From: Idiomarina tyrosinivorans
Lineage (GTDB): Bacteria; Pseudomonadota; Gammaproteobacteria; Enterobacterales; Alteromonadaceae
DNA length: 64,000 bases
NCBI RefSeq assembly: GCF_003987475.1
Contig: NZ_PIQH01000008.1
Span: forward strand, 100,410 to 164,409
Direction of reading: 5' to 3'
Position numbers and translations under genes: made by a program. A model generated the notes under the pieces. That model saw only the letters and a list, made by a program, of their open reading frames with translations. It ran no database searches and was not told the DNA's origin. This document shows positions 40,334-48,925 of the stretch, piece by piece (position 1 is the stretch's first letter; every line of letters starts with the position of its first letter).

Positions 40334-41692
40334 TTAACGGATCTGTAAAATGGTCTGCTGCAGGGTGTTGTTAACTTCTAACGAACGCGAGTTCGCTTGG
40401 AAGTTGCGCTGAGCAGAGATTAAGTCCACTAACTCTTTGGTAAGATTCACGTTGGAATTTTCCAATGCCGACGCTTCAATACTGCCGTAGGTACCGGTAT
40501 TTGCTTGACCCGCCAAAGGCTCACCAGAGTCAATACTTTGCCGCCACTGGGTGCCGCCAATTTGGGTTAACCCTTGCTCATTCGCGAAGCGTACCAAGGC
40601 CACTTGCCCTAAGTAGCGCACATCACCGTTTGAGTAAGTCGCCGCAACCAAACCTGATTTATCGATATCAACGTTGGTTAAACGCCCAACCGTTGTACCA
40701 TCTTGGTCTAGCGTGGTGACCTCAAAGTCCGACGCGAACTGCGTAGGAGGGGTCGTGCCAGTGCGGTCCTGGAAGTTAAACTGAATAGTTTGCGTAGCAT
40801 CAGCACCGTTTTCTAAATATGGGGTTCCCGTTGGGTCGTTACCCGCTAGAACAAATGATACCGGGGGAAACGTCACATTTGGTGCAGCAACATTCGGTGT
40901 ACCATCGGGGTTAAACTGAATACGGCGTCCTACACTGCCAGCTACAGACGTCGCACCACCATTGGCATTTGCTGCGGTTCCCATATCGATTTCTTTACCG
41001 TCAAACGTCGCGTAGATGTCCCAAGTATTCGGCGCACGTTTAACATAATAAGTGGTCAAAATGTGGGATTCACCCAGAGAATCGTATACCGTTGATGAAG
41101 TAGACGAGTTATAACTTGATGGTGCATTTGGATCGAAATTGGACCCGCCCGCACCATTATCCGGAATAGGTGATAAGCGGGCATCTACGTTAAAGCTCGT
41201 GTAAATATTCTGCGTGCTTTGTGGCGCACCAGCAACATCCGGAATTCGAATCGGCTGTGTGGTTGCCAAGCTGGTCGAAGAAGTTGAACCACTGTTTGGG
41301 TCAACCTGATAGCCCTGCAAAAAATTGCCTTGGTTATCGACAATAAAGTTGCCATTATTTAATTTAAAAGCACCAGAACGGGTATAGGTCATATCACGAG
41401 AGGCTAAATCGTCAGTGGTGGCAAAAAAGCCATTGCCGCTGATTGCCATATCCAAGGCATTTTCCGTAAAATCGAGCGTACCTTGCGAAAACTGTTGGGC
41501 TACCGCAGAAGTTAAAACACCGTCACCCACTTTTGTATTACCCGCATTAAAAATGCTTGTCGCATAAACATCAGCAAATTCAGCGCGTGACTCTTTAAAG
41601 CCAGTAGTTTTAACGTTAGCGATATTATTCGCGGTCACGTCTAAGTCTTTCTGAGACGCGTTGATTCCGCTTAGTGCAATATTAAATGACAT
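40334..41692 (-). CDS. flgE: FlgE, flagellar hook protein
   Basis: FlgE forms the hook. The N-terminal MSFNIALSGINASQKDLDVTANNIANVKTTGFKES and C-terminal ALENSNVNLTKELVDLISAQRNFQANSRSLEVNNTLQQTILQI motifs are diagnostic; the variable middle carries the Asn/Ser/Thr-rich surface domains. At 452 aa it is typical. It follows flgD by 15 bases and ends before a strong terminator. Confidence 0.96.
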   Translation of the reverse strand: MSFNIALSGINASQKDLDVTANNIANVKTTGFKESRAEFADVYATSIFNAGNTKVGDGVLTSAVAQQFSQGTLDFTENALDMAISGNGFFATTDDLASRDMTYTRSGAFKLNNGNFIVDNQGNFLQGYQVDPNSGSTSSTSLATTQPIRIPDVAGAPQSTQNIYTSFNVDARLSPIPDNGAGGSNFDPNAPSSYNSSTSSTVYDSLGESHILTTYYVKRAPNTWDIYATFDGKEIDMGTAANANGGATSVAGSVGRRIQFNPDGTPNVAAPNVTFPPVSFVLAGNDPTGTPYLENGADATQTIQFNFQDRTGTTPPTQFASDFEVTTLDQDGTTVGRLTNVDIDKSGLVAATYSNGDVRYLGQVALVRFANEQGLTQIGGTQWRQSIDSGEPLAGQANTGTYGSIEASALENSNVNLTKELVDLISAQRNFQANSRSLEVNNTLQQTILQIR

Positions 41693-41707
41693 AAGTCACC
41701 TCACTTA

Positions 41708-42385
41708 TTAGCTAATCTCGGTTACATCGGACAAGCCAACGCCACCTAGACCTTTCAGATTCAATACAATGCCTTGACCATTACCCATGCTCACGCTCTG
41801 TACGCGGGCATTCATTTGTAAAGGCATTTCTTCATTCGTTCCGCCGATTTGGCCAGAAGCGGTAAATTGGTATTTGCCGGCCGGCACAGGATTGCCGCTC
41901 GCATCCAAACCGTCCCAGCTAAACTCCGTCATTCCCGCAGTGACATCACCTAACGAGAAGCTATCAACCACTTCGCCAACCTCGTTTTTTACCGTGATCT
42001 TCACATTTTGCGCGCTTTGGCCGGTGGCGATGGCGCCGTTAGCCGGCCCTGAGCCATCTACATAGGCTTTACTGGTTGGTACTAGAACATCTCGACCTAC
42101 CAGAGTTGAAGCTTGTAACGCTTGGTTCGAGGTCATACTCTCAGCAAATTGGGTAAACTGGGTGGACAAATTACTGATCCCCTCAGCCATACTAAAGCTG
42201 GTCATCTGCGCAATCATCTGGTCGTTATCAACCGGCTTGCTCGGATCCTGCATGTTTAGCTGCTCGGTCAACAGCTTGAAGAAGTCTTCCTGCTCCAACT
42301 TCTGGTCAGCAGACCCCGCTTTCGCAGTCTCTTCTTTCTTCCAGTACATGTCCTGGATGGCTGAGTTGTTGTTTACGTTATCCAT
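41708..42385 (-). CDS. flgD: FlgD, hook-capping protein
   Basis: FlgD is the scaffold cap for hook polymerisation. The N-terminal FFKLLTEQLNMQDPSKPVDNDQMIAQMTSFSMAEGI is strongly conserved, and the C-terminal part has a Tudor/FnIII-like FlgD Ig fold (FSWDGLDASGNPVPAGKYQF). It has 225 aa. Confidence 0.95.
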   Translation of the reverse strand: MDNVNNNSAIQDMYWKKEETAKAGSADQKLEQEDFFKLLTEQLNMQDPSKPVDNDQMIAQMTSFSMAEGISNLSTQFTQFAESMTSNQALQASTLVGRDVLVPTSKAYVDGSGPANGAIATGQSAQNVKITVKNEVGEVVDSFSLGDVTAGMTEFSWDGLDASGNPVPAGKYQFTASGQIGGTNEEMPLQMNARVQSVSMGNGQGIVLNLKGLGGVGLSDVTEIS

Positions 42386-42435
42386 CTATCTCTCTCCAAC
42401 AGGCCAAGATATTTCGGCCAATTAGCTACCTTGTC

Positions 42436-42888
42436 CTAGCTACCTTGTCCTAATCTAAGCAAACGCTGTACCATGTTTTTCGCAGTGTCTGCGACTTGGA
42501 CATTTGTTTGGTAGGAACGCGACGCCGAAATCATGTTCGCCATCTCCTCTATGGTGTTCACGTTAGAGCGGTATATATAGCCGTTCGCGTCTGCCATGGG
42601 GTGGTTCGGTGCATACTCAACAGTAAGCGGTTTTTGGCTTTCGACAATACCTAAAACTTGTACACCTTGAGCCTCACCTAAGCGGTTATAGGAACCATCT
42701 TTGCCGTCTAAAGCGGCTTGAGCTTGCCGCATTGCCGTAGCAAACACTGGACTTCTAGCACGGTAGGTTTCCCCTGCACTGCTGCTCACCGAGTTTGCAT
42801 TCGCCAAATTACTCGCGGTGGTATTCAAGCGCACGGACTGTGCGCTCATCGCCGAACCGGAAACATCAAAGATTTTAAATAAGCTCAT
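42436..42888 (-). CDS. flgC: FlgC, proximal rod protein
   Basis: FlgC is a proximal rod subunit: SGSAMSAQSVRLNTTASNLANANSV near the N-terminus and SNVNTIEEMANMISASRSYQTNVQV near the C-terminus. It has 150 aa, slightly above the usual 134-140. The stop codon lies inside a 14-base perfect tandem duplication (42424-42451) that leaves the last residues unchanged. Confidence 0.95.
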   Translation of the reverse strand: MSLFKIFDVSGSAMSAQSVRLNTTASNLANANSVSSSAGETYRARSPVFATAMRQAQAALDGKDGSYNRLGEAQGVQVLGIVESQKPLTVEYAPNHPMADANGYIYRSNVNTIEEMANMISASRSYQTNVQVADTAKNMVQRLLRLGQGS

Positions 42889-42894
42889 GACTCA

Positions 42895-43296
42895 TTAACT
42901 CCCAGAACCTAGCGCTTTTTTCACCGCACCAATCCGACCATCAAGGAATCCCATGGTCATTTGATACTCCAAAGCGTTCTGCATATAGAGGTTTTGCTCC
43001 AACTGGACGTCGACAGTATTACCGTCTCCAGTATCCGGTTGTGTCGGAATGCGATACATTTCTTCGCCTTGCGGTTTTATATCAACAGCAAAATGACGCT
43101 CGTGAGTGCGCGCAAGATGAAAGCCGTCCATACCACGCTGCGCTTGTTGCAGTGCCTGCTGGAAATTTAAGCCTTTAGCTTTAAAGCCAGGGGTATCGGC
43201 GTTAGCAATGTTGTTGGCAATGGTTTCAGCACGCTGACTGCGCACACCGAGGGTGTATTGCTGAATGCCCATGACCTTGTCCATCGAAATAGCCAT
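42895..43296 (-). CDS. flgB: FlgB, proximal rod protein
   Basis: FlgB is the most proximal rod subunit. It has the family motif RSQRAETIANNIANADTPGFKAKGLNFQ and the C-terminal NTVDVQLEQNLYMQNALEYQMTMGFLDGRI. It has 133 aa and is the first gene of flgBCDE, driven by the sigma-54 site at 43332. Confidence 0.95.
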   Translation of the reverse strand: MAISMDKVMGIQQYTLGVRSQRAETIANNIANADTPGFKAKGLNFQQALQQAQRGMDGFHLARTHERHFAVDIKPQGEEMYRIPTQPDTGDGNTVDVQLEQNLYMQNALEYQMTMGFLDGRIGAVKKALGSGS

Positions 43297-43331
43297 TTTT
43301 TTGTCTCCAGAAAAATGCTTTTCGAAACTTT

Positions 43332-43347
43332 TGCAAGGTATGTGCCA
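43332..43347 (-). promoter_or_regulatory. Sigma-54 promoter of flgBCDE
   Basis: On the minus strand TGGCACATACCTTGCA is an almost perfect -24/-12 element with GG and GC 10 bases apart, 36 bases before the flgB start. It lies in the short gap after cheR. Confidence 0.88.
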
Positions 43348-43362
43348 ATTTCTTAGGTGAGG

Positions 43363-44199
43363 TTAATTTTTCTTCTGATAAATGATGCCGGGGTTGCAGC
43401 GGATCATCTGAAAGTCTTCGGTTAATCCAGAGATGGATTCCGAGGCGCCTAAAAATAGGTAACCGTCTGGCGTTAGCGACTGGCGGAATTGGGCAATGAT
43501 TTTCCGTTTTACTTCTGGGGCAAAGTAAATCAGTACGTTACGGCAAAAAATAATATCGAACTTACCTAACAATGAATAACTGTCCAACAAATTAAGGTGA
43601 CGGAACTGGACCAGGTTGCGTACAGGCGGTTTTAATTTCATCGAGCCTGGCTTTTCCGCCTCTTCAAAAAACTGGCTGCGACGCTCTTGCGACAAACCAC
43701 GTGCCAACGACAAGCTATCGTACTCGGCCTTGGCACACTGCTCTAAGACTTTATTAGAGATATCCGTCGCGGTAATTGAAATGCCTGCACTTAACGCGCC
43801 AGGGTTCTTTGCTTTGTATTCGAGAAAGGTCATGGCGATAGAGTACGGTTCTTGGCCGGTAGAACTTGCCGCCGACCAAATTTTCAACGGCGTGCGTGAG
43901 TTTTTGTACTCAGGAAAGATCTTATCGCGCAGTAACTCGAATGGATAAGTATCGCGGAACCACAGTGTTTCGTTGGTCGTCATGGCATCAATCACCGCCG
44001 CGCGCAAGGCACGCTCGTGAATCTGCATAGAACGCTTCACCAATTCCGATAAGGTTTCGACGTCAAACTTCGCCATTAATGGCGCGAGTCGGCTTTTCAC
44101 CAGATACATTTTACTCTCGCCCAGCACAATACCGCACTGGCGCTCGAGAAACTGCCGAAAAACATCGTATTCTTGTTGACCGAGTTCGCGTTCTGACAC
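43363..44199 (-). CDS. cheR: CheR, chemoreceptor methyltransferase
   Basis: CheR methylates receptor glutamates with S-adenosylmethionine. The N-terminal helical domain (YDVFRQFLERQCGIVLGESK) and the SAM-binding region (IWSAASSTGQEPYSIAM) are clear, as is FDIIFCRNVLIYF. It has 278 aa. It follows cheV by 35 bases and precedes flgB, the standard cheV-cheR-flgB order. Confidence 0.96.
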   Translation of the reverse strand: MSERELGQQEYDVFRQFLERQCGIVLGESKMYLVKSRLAPLMAKFDVETLSELVKRSMQIHERALRAAVIDAMTTNETLWFRDTYPFELLRDKIFPEYKNSRTPLKIWSAASSTGQEPYSIAMTFLEYKAKNPGALSAGISITATDISNKVLEQCAKAEYDSLSLARGLSQERRSQFFEEAEKPGSMKLKPPVRNLVQFRHLNLLDSYSLLGKFDIIFCRNVLIYFAPEVKRKIIAQFRQSLTPDGYLFLGASESISGLTEDFQMIRCNPGIIYQKKN

Positions 44200-44234
44200 T
44201 ATATCCGCACTACTCTTATTGGGTGATTCGTCAA

Positions 44235-45173
44235 TTAAACGTCTTCTACAACGTCATTAAGCCATTTTTTTACCGCTGTGGCTAACTCATCGGGATGAAA
44301 TTTTGCAATAAAATCATCCGCTCCCACTTTTTTTACCATGGCTTGGTTAAACACGCCACTTAACGACGTATGCAAAATCACGTGAATTTTTTGCAGGTCA
44401 GGATCGGCTTTCATTTCCGCGGTTAAGGTGTAACCATCCATCACAGGCATTTCGACGTCAGACACAATGACGGGCACATGAGGGTGTACCGGTCCATCCA
44501 CTTCTTTGGCTTTACCCTTTAACCAGTCCAACGCTTCTTTACCGTTTTTGAACACTTCCAGTGGAATATCTAATGATTGCAGTGCGCGTTTTATTTGGTT
44601 ACGCGCCACGGAAGAATCGTCGGTAATCAGAATGGAAATGTTTTCTTTATTTACGGTAACCGGCTGATTCGCAACTTCTTCACTGACATCGGTATTTACC
44701 GGCATAATGTCCGCCAGAATCCGCTCCACGTCGATGATTTCGACCAACTCGTTATCGATTTCTGTGACCGCTGTTAAGTAGGCATCTCTACCAGCACCTT
44801 TCGGTGGTGGCATGATGTCTTCCCAGTTAACGTTGATGATACGTTCCACGCCGCCGACCAAGAAGCCCTGCACGGTACGGTTATACTCAGCAATAATGAT
44901 AAAACGGTTGTTGATGTCAGTAATTGCGGGTCCGCCGGTTGCCAGGCTTAAATCGATGATTGAAATCGCTTGGCCACGAATATGGGCAACGCCCCGAACC
45001 AAACGGTTGCGCTGCGGCATGGCAGTGAGTTTTGGACACTGGAGTACCTCACGAACTTTGAACACGTTAATGCCAAAGCGTTGTTTGCCGCTTAAGCGGA
45101 ATAACAGCAGCTCCAGTCGGTTTTGCCCCACCATTTGGGTGCGCTGATTGACTGAGTCGAGAATACTCGCCAT
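44235..45173 (-). CDS. cheV: CheV, CheW-receiver coupling protein
   Basis: CheV couples receptors to CheA and tunes adaptation. The N-terminal CheW domain (KQRFGINVFKVREVLQ, RGQAISIIDLSLATGG) is followed by a receiver with ITDDSS and the phospho-acceptor Asp in IVSDVEMPVMDGYTL. The length (312 aa) is normal. A CAAGGAG ribosome site precedes it, and the leader contains a 9-bp inverted repeat. Confidence 0.95.
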   Translation of the reverse strand: MASILDSVNQRTQMVGQNRLELLLFRLSGKQRFGINVFKVREVLQCPKLTAMPQRNRLVRGVAHIRGQAISIIDLSLATGGPAITDINNRFIIIAEYNRTVQGFLVGGVERIINVNWEDIMPPPKGAGRDAYLTAVTEIDNELVEIIDVERILADIMPVNTDVSEEVANQPVTVNKENISILITDDSSVARNQIKRALQSLDIPLEVFKNGKEALDWLKGKAKEVDGPVHPHVPVIVSDVEMPVMDGYTLTAEMKADPDLQKIHVILHTSLSGVFNQAMVKKVGADDFIAKFHPDELATAVKKWLNDVVEDV

Positions 45174-45195
45174 CGAAAACTCCTTGTAAACTCAC

Positions 45196-45247
45196 AAACA
45201 GGCATAAGGCTTGCATCATCCCTCTTAATTCAGGGTCGTGCCTGTTT
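45196..45247 (-). promoter_or_regulatory. Inverted repeat in the cheV leader
   Basis: AAACAGGCA (45196-45204) and TGCCTGTTT (45239-45247) are perfect inverted copies 34 bases apart, with a smaller CCCT/AGGG pair inside. It sits just upstream of the cheV ribosome site and lacks a T-tract, so it is more likely an mRNA structure or operator than a terminator. The rest of the divergent cheV-flgA gap (45248-45457) shows no confident promoter. Confidence 0.4.
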
Positions 45248-45457
45248 ATTGAAACGCTTGCTTTTATTGGCTTACAGCACCATTGCTGTGGTCCTGTAGC
45301 GATAAGCAAAGCTGGAAAACAGAGTATAGCTAATTTTTGCCAATCACAACTGTCGATTTATTGACGCGACAGAAACGGTGGCGGCTGACTCTTATTTCGG
45401 CGCGGCGAAGAAAAACCTTAGACCACTCTGTGATGATTAATGGAAAAGGATAATACT

Positions 45458-46168
45458 ATGTCTCTGCGCAATTTGCTGGTTTTCATCGTAGCGACAACGA
45501 TATTTTTGCCTGCGGCGAGCGCAGCCGAAGCCGTCAAACAGCGGCGCTTTGACTATAAAAGCTTACAACAGCGAGCAGCCGATTTTGTTCAACAGCAAGT
45601 TACGGCGCCAGAAAACGGACGCATCGAAGTCATCGCCTCGGGTTTAGACCCGCGCATGCAGCCCAAGCTGTGTGCCAACGATTTACAATTGAGTATTGCA
45701 GGGAACAACGAGCTGGATAGTTATTCCACCGTGGAGATCCGCTGCGAGGGGCAACAGCTTTGGCGTACCTATGTACCGGTCCGCATTTATGAATACCGCC
45801 AGGTGATCACCGCAGCAGGTAGCATGATGAATGAACACGTGATTTCAGCGGGCGATTTGCAATTGCGTGAAGTGAATGTGAATAACTTGCGTAGCCAGTA
45901 TTATACTGAGCCCGACCAGCTTATCGGGGCACGAATTAAACGCCGCGTTTCTGCGGGCGACGTGATCAGCGCCCGCGATACCTGTTTGGTTTGCGAGGGC
46001 GAAGCGGTTACAATTACTGCAACAAGTGGTAATCTTACCATTACCGCTACCGGAGTTGCCCTAGCCGATGGACTACAGGGAGAAGCTGTCACGGTACGTA
46101 ACCAACGCTCAAACAAAGCGTTGCAAGCGCATGTTTCAGGACTCAATGAAGTAAAAGTAGGAAATTAA
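45458..46168 (+). CDS. flgA: FlgA, P-ring assembly chaperone
   Basis: FlgA is the periplasmic chaperone of FlgI. ATG 45458 has AAGGA 7 bases upstream and gives a clean signal peptide (LLVFIVATTIFLPAASA); six upstream in-frame codons are rejected. The SAF-like domain is visible (EHVISAGDLQLREVNV, LIGARIKRRVSAGDVI) and the C-terminus (GVALADGLQGEAVTVRN) is typical. It has 236 aa. It is divergent from cheV. Confidence 0.95.
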   Translation: MSLRNLLVFIVATTIFLPAASAAEAVKQRRFDYKSLQQRAADFVQQQVTAPENGRIEVIASGLDPRMQPKLCANDLQLSIAGNNELDSYSTVEIRCEGQQLWRTYVPVRIYEYRQVITAAGSMMNEHVISAGDLQLREVNVNNLRSQYYTEPDQLIGARIKRRVSAGDVISARDTCLVCEGEAVTITATSGNLTITATGVALADGLQGEAVTVRNQRSNKALQAHVSGLNEVKVGN

Positions 46169-46221
46169 CTTTATATAATTCAATAAGTTGTAAAAAAGCG
46201 GCAATTTTTTTCCGTTTTTAC

Positions 46222-46248
46222 TAAAGTTCTGCCACAGCGCGCCGATAG
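46222..46248 (+). promoter_or_regulatory. Sigma-28 promoter of flgMN
   Basis: TAAAGTTC, an 11-base spacer, and GCCGATAG match the FliA consensus at 14 of 16 positions, 38 bases before flgM. This puts the anti-sigma factor under control of its own target. Confidence 0.85.
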
Positions 46249-46285
46249 AAAGGCTGGGTCAATAAAAAGAGCGAGGCAAATCATT

Positions 46286-46606
46286 ATGCCAATTAATATT
46301 ACTAACAATGGTGTGAAAAATACCACCGTTGATACCAAACAAAGCACACGTAAAGAAGACGTTGCTGAGAAATCTTCAAGCGCCGTTGCTGGTAAACCGA
46401 ACGACGCAGTGTCGATTACTGACGAAGCGCAACAACTGCAATCGCTGCAAGCAAAAGCGAAAAACAGCAGTGGCGTTGACCAAACCAAAATCGACCAGAT
46501 TAAACAAGCCATCGAGAATGGTTCATACAAAATTGATGTGGAACGCTTAGCGGCTAAATTAGCGAAGTTTGAGTCGGACTTATTCGACCCGCAAAGCGAA
46601 AGCTAA
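46286..46606 (+). CDS. flgM: FlgM, anti-sigma-28 factor
   Basis: FlgM inhibits FliA until it is exported through the finished hook. The C-terminal FliA-binding helices are clear (DQTKIDQIKQAIENGSYKID, ERLAAKLAKFESDLF), after a disordered N-terminal half. It has 106 aa. It is cotranscribed with flgN 11 bases downstream. Confidence 0.95.
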   Translation: MPINITNNGVKNTTVDTKQSTRKEDVAEKSSSAVAGKPNDAVSITDEAQQLQSLQAKAKNSSGVDQTKIDQIKQAIENGSYKIDVERLAAKLAKFESDLFDPQSES

Positions 46607-46617
46607 TCCCCTAGCGT

Positions 46618-47013
46618 ATGACCCACTCGCTCGATACGTTATTAGATGATCTCTGCACAGCCTTAATTGACTTACAGGCTGTGCAAAGTCGTGAACTAGA
46701 AGCGGTAGTGCAGCACCAGCACAAACAAGTCGCCGCCCTAGCTGCAGAAAAAGCCTCTCTCACCGATAAAATTCAAGCACTCGATAACCAAGTGGCGCAA
46801 CACTTTACCCAACAGAGCGTGAAAGACGACCCCGCGTTGCAAGGCAAAGTAAACCGCGCACAAGAATTGTTGGATACCTGCAAGCAGCAGAATGCCGTAA
46901 ACGAACAAGTCGTGAACACCACCTTGAATAATATCGAACAGCTAAAACAACAAATCCTCAAATCGGCTCGTGGCGATACCATGACCTACGACAGCCAAGG
47001 TAAATTCCGTTAA
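46618..47013 (+). CDS. flgN: FlgN, FlgK/FlgL export chaperone
   Basis: A 131-residue, all-helical protein with heptad-like spacing directly after flgM, the usual place of FlgN. The C-terminal tail (TMTYDSQGKFR) resembles the YxxxG-type ending of gammaproteobacterial FlgN. The role is to deliver FlgK and FlgL, encoded at 32419-35758. Confidence 0.88.
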   Translation: MTHSLDTLLDDLCTALIDLQAVQSRELEAVVQHQHKQVAALAAEKASLTDKIQALDNQVAQHFTQQSVKDDPALQGKVNRAQELLDTCKQQNAVNEQVVNTTLNNIEQLKQQILKSARGDTMTYDSQGKFR

Positions 47014-47073
47014 AGATTTCCGCTCTGCCGCCGTTATAAAGCTATACAAAGTAAGCGTTATTTAGGAGCGGCT

Positions 47074-47541
47074 ATGCGACGCCTTGCATACAAACTGGCA
47101 CTGATTGGCATGATGGCAATGCTGTCTGGCTGTAGCACATTCTACGACCAGCAATATGTAGAGTGGGAAACGCAAACGCCTGATCAATTTCCTGTGCTAA
47201 CCGCTGTCGGTTATGCCCCAATCGCCAAACAACCCGGCGACAGTGACTCAGAAAAAATGCTGGCGGCGATGCGCGCATCGAAACTCGCCGCTTACCGTGA
47301 ACTGGCTGAACAAGTGTATGGGCAACGGATTAACGGTAACAGCGCAGTGTCCGACTGGGCGCTGCAGTCCGACAGTTATGAAACCTCGATTGACGGCGTC
47401 ATCCGCGGTGCTGAGGTGGTGAAAACCTATTCCGTCGGCGAGTTCTATGCCACCGAACTGAAACTCGACTTTGCTCGAGTTCACCGCTTGTACGAGAGCA
47501 TCAGTCGCCCTCAGAAAATCAAAAATGTGACGTATTACTAA
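47074..47541 (+). CDS. flgP: FlgP, outer-membrane flagellar lipoprotein
   Basis: A lipoprotein with signal peptide and lipobox (MLSGC, Cys20) and an LPP20-type domain (AMRASKLAAYRELAEQVYGQ). In vibrios FlgP, with FlgO and FlgT, builds the H-ring/basal disk around sheathed polar flagella. No flgO lies between flgP and flgT here. It has 155 aa. A -10-like TATAAAG is near 47036 but no firm promoter is claimed. Confidence 0.88.
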   Translation: MRRLAYKLALIGMMAMLSGCSTFYDQQYVEWETQTPDQFPVLTAVGYAPIAKQPGDSDSEKMLAAMRASKLAAYRELAEQVYGQRINGNSAVSDWALQSDSYETSIDGVIRGAEVVKTYSVGEFYATELKLDFARVHRLYESISRPQKIKNVTYY

Positions 47542-47563
47542 AACAAGCGACTAAATCAAGCAC

Positions 47564-47579
47564 TGGCAAATATCTTGCA
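47564..47579 (+). promoter_or_regulatory. Sigma-54 promoter of flgT
   Basis: TGGCAAATATCTTGCA has GG and GC exactly 10 bases apart, 49 bases before the flgT start. Transcription would begin near 47591, inside the hairpin that follows. Confidence 0.78.
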
Positions 47580-47580
47580 T

Positions 47581-47614
47581 AACCGTGAAGCAGTAGATGT
47601 TTCACGGTTTTTTT
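47581..47614 (+). terminator. Terminator after flgP
   Basis: AACCGTGAA (47581-47589) pairs with TTCACGGTT (47601-47609), followed by a run of T to 47614. A transcript started at the sigma-54 site would begin in the loop and so escape it, while read-through from flgP would be stopped. Confidence 0.7.
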
Positions 47615-47627
47615 GACGGACTTGATC

Positions 47628-48836
47628 ATGCGAAGCTTAGTTGCGCTAGTAATTGTTACCCTCGCTGGGCTTTCCAGCCTATATGCCAGCCCCGCCTCCG
47701 CGCGCTGGGTTGAAGCCCATGGCAGTGCTCGGATCATTAACGGCGACTTCCAAGCGGCACGGCAAAAAGCCATAGAAAATGCCCTCCAGCAAGCGCTGGT
47801 GTTGTCCGGTGGTAACCTTCAAAGCATGCAAAAAGTGGTTGATGGTGTACTACAACAACCGCAAACGGCGTGGCGCAGCGACGGTGATATCGATCAAGTC
47901 TCCATTGTTCGTGAACAAACCCGTGGCGGCCGCGTTGAAGTCACTATTCGCGCCGATATCTGGCTGCGCAGTAAACAATGCAAAGAAGCCAGCTATAAAA
48001 AGTCTTTAGTGGTCGTACCGTTCGAATTGAACGACCGTCAACAAGCCCGTTACGGCCAAATCTGGACGATTGGCGAAGTCAGTGCTGAACGCTTTGCCCG
48101 GGAAATGGGCTCGACCCACGATAGCCTTTATGTGTCACACACCCTGCAGCAACCGGCCGGCATGCAACAAGCGCTGCGCCAAATTAACCTTGAACAGCTC
48201 GGTGAGATAGCTCGCGAGCTAGGCCGTGCAAACGATTCTCAGTTTGTATTAATGGGCTTTTTTGACGACCTGTCTATGACCCAGCAAGGCACCACTGGCT
48301 GGTGGTTTTGGGGCAATACCCGCGGTCAACGCCACTTTGCACTGACGCTTTATTTACTCGATGCCTATAGCGGCGAAGTGATTACTCGGGCCCGCGTAGA
48401 AGACGATCAACCCTGGACCTTCGAGCGCAATGCTAGCGTGGATGTGGGTGCGGATTACTTTTGGAAAGAACCGTTCGGCATGTCCTTACAGCAGGGTTTA
48501 GATGACTTAAGCCAAGGCATTGCCGCTAAACTCCGTTGTGAAGATATTCGCGGGCGTATCGTGCGTACCGACGACAACAGCATTCAAATCAATTTAGGTC
48601 GAGTACACGGTGTAAAACCGGGCGACACCCTAACGGTCGTGCACGAAGCCAACTTTATTGATGATCAAGGCCAGTTCCGGCAAAAGTGGAACATCACCGC
48701 TAGCCAAGTAAAAGTGACTCAGGTGACCCACCAGACCGCGACTGCGACCCTGCCGGATGACGACTACCTAGGCAATATCCAAGTGAATGACTGGGTGATC
48801 CCGGCTTCATCTTCTGGCATAATTTCGCCTCGCTAA
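47628..48836 (+). CDS. flgT: FlgT, flagellar H-ring protein
   Basis: FlgT is the periplasmic H-ring protein needed for stable basal bodies and assembly of the motor T-ring in vibrios. A signal peptide (VALVIVTLAGLSSLYASPASA) is followed by WVEAHGSARIINGDFQAARQKA (N domain), a FlgT middle domain and an SH3-like C-terminal domain (GRVHGVKPGDTLTV). ATG 47628 is chosen; a start five codons upstream lacks a ribosome site. It has 402 aa and ends 12 bases before the tRNA-Arg gene. Confidence 0.92.
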   Translation: MRSLVALVIVTLAGLSSLYASPASARWVEAHGSARIINGDFQAARQKAIENALQQALVLSGGNLQSMQKVVDGVLQQPQTAWRSDGDIDQVSIVREQTRGGRVEVTIRADIWLRSKQCKEASYKKSLVVVPFELNDRQQARYGQIWTIGEVSAERFAREMGSTHDSLYVSHTLQQPAGMQQALRQINLEQLGEIARELGRANDSQFVLMGFFDDLSMTQQGTTGWWFWGNTRGQRHFALTLYLLDAYSGEVITRARVEDDQPWTFERNASVDVGADYFWKEPFGMSLQQGLDDLSQGIAAKLRCEDIRGRIVRTDDNSIQINLGRVHGVKPGDTLTVVHEANFIDDQGQFRQKWNITASQVKVTQVTHQTATATLPDDDYLGNIQVNDWVIPASSSGIISPR

Positions 48837-48848
48837 TGCGTGAGACGC

Positions 48849-48925
48849 GTCCTCGTAGCTCAGTTGGATAGAGCATTCGCCTCCTAAGTGAAAGGTCGCA
48901 GGTTCGACTCCTGCCGGGGACGCCA
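48849..48925 (+). tRNA. tRNA-Arg (anticodon CCT)
   Basis: A full cloverleaf: acceptor GTCCTCG pairs with CGGGGAC, discriminator G, encoded CCA. The anticodon loop CTCCTAA gives CCT (codon AGG), and the T arm is GCAGG-TTCGACT-CCTGC. It starts 12 bases after flgT, with no promoter in the gap, so is either read through from flgT or promoted within its 3' end. It is the border between the conserved chromosome and the toxin array. Confidence 0.95.

Noticed and set aside
45280..45340. Sigma-54 site between cheV and flgA
   Set aside because: The TTGGCAAAAATTAGC match has 9 rather than 10 bases between GG and GC.
46185..46225. Terminator between flgA and flgM
   Set aside because: The A-rich and T-rich parts pair only imperfectly around GCGG/CCG; not convincing.
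48908..48925. tRNA 3' end as an attachment site with a second copy in the window
   Set aside because: I saw no second copy of the tRNA end up to 64000.
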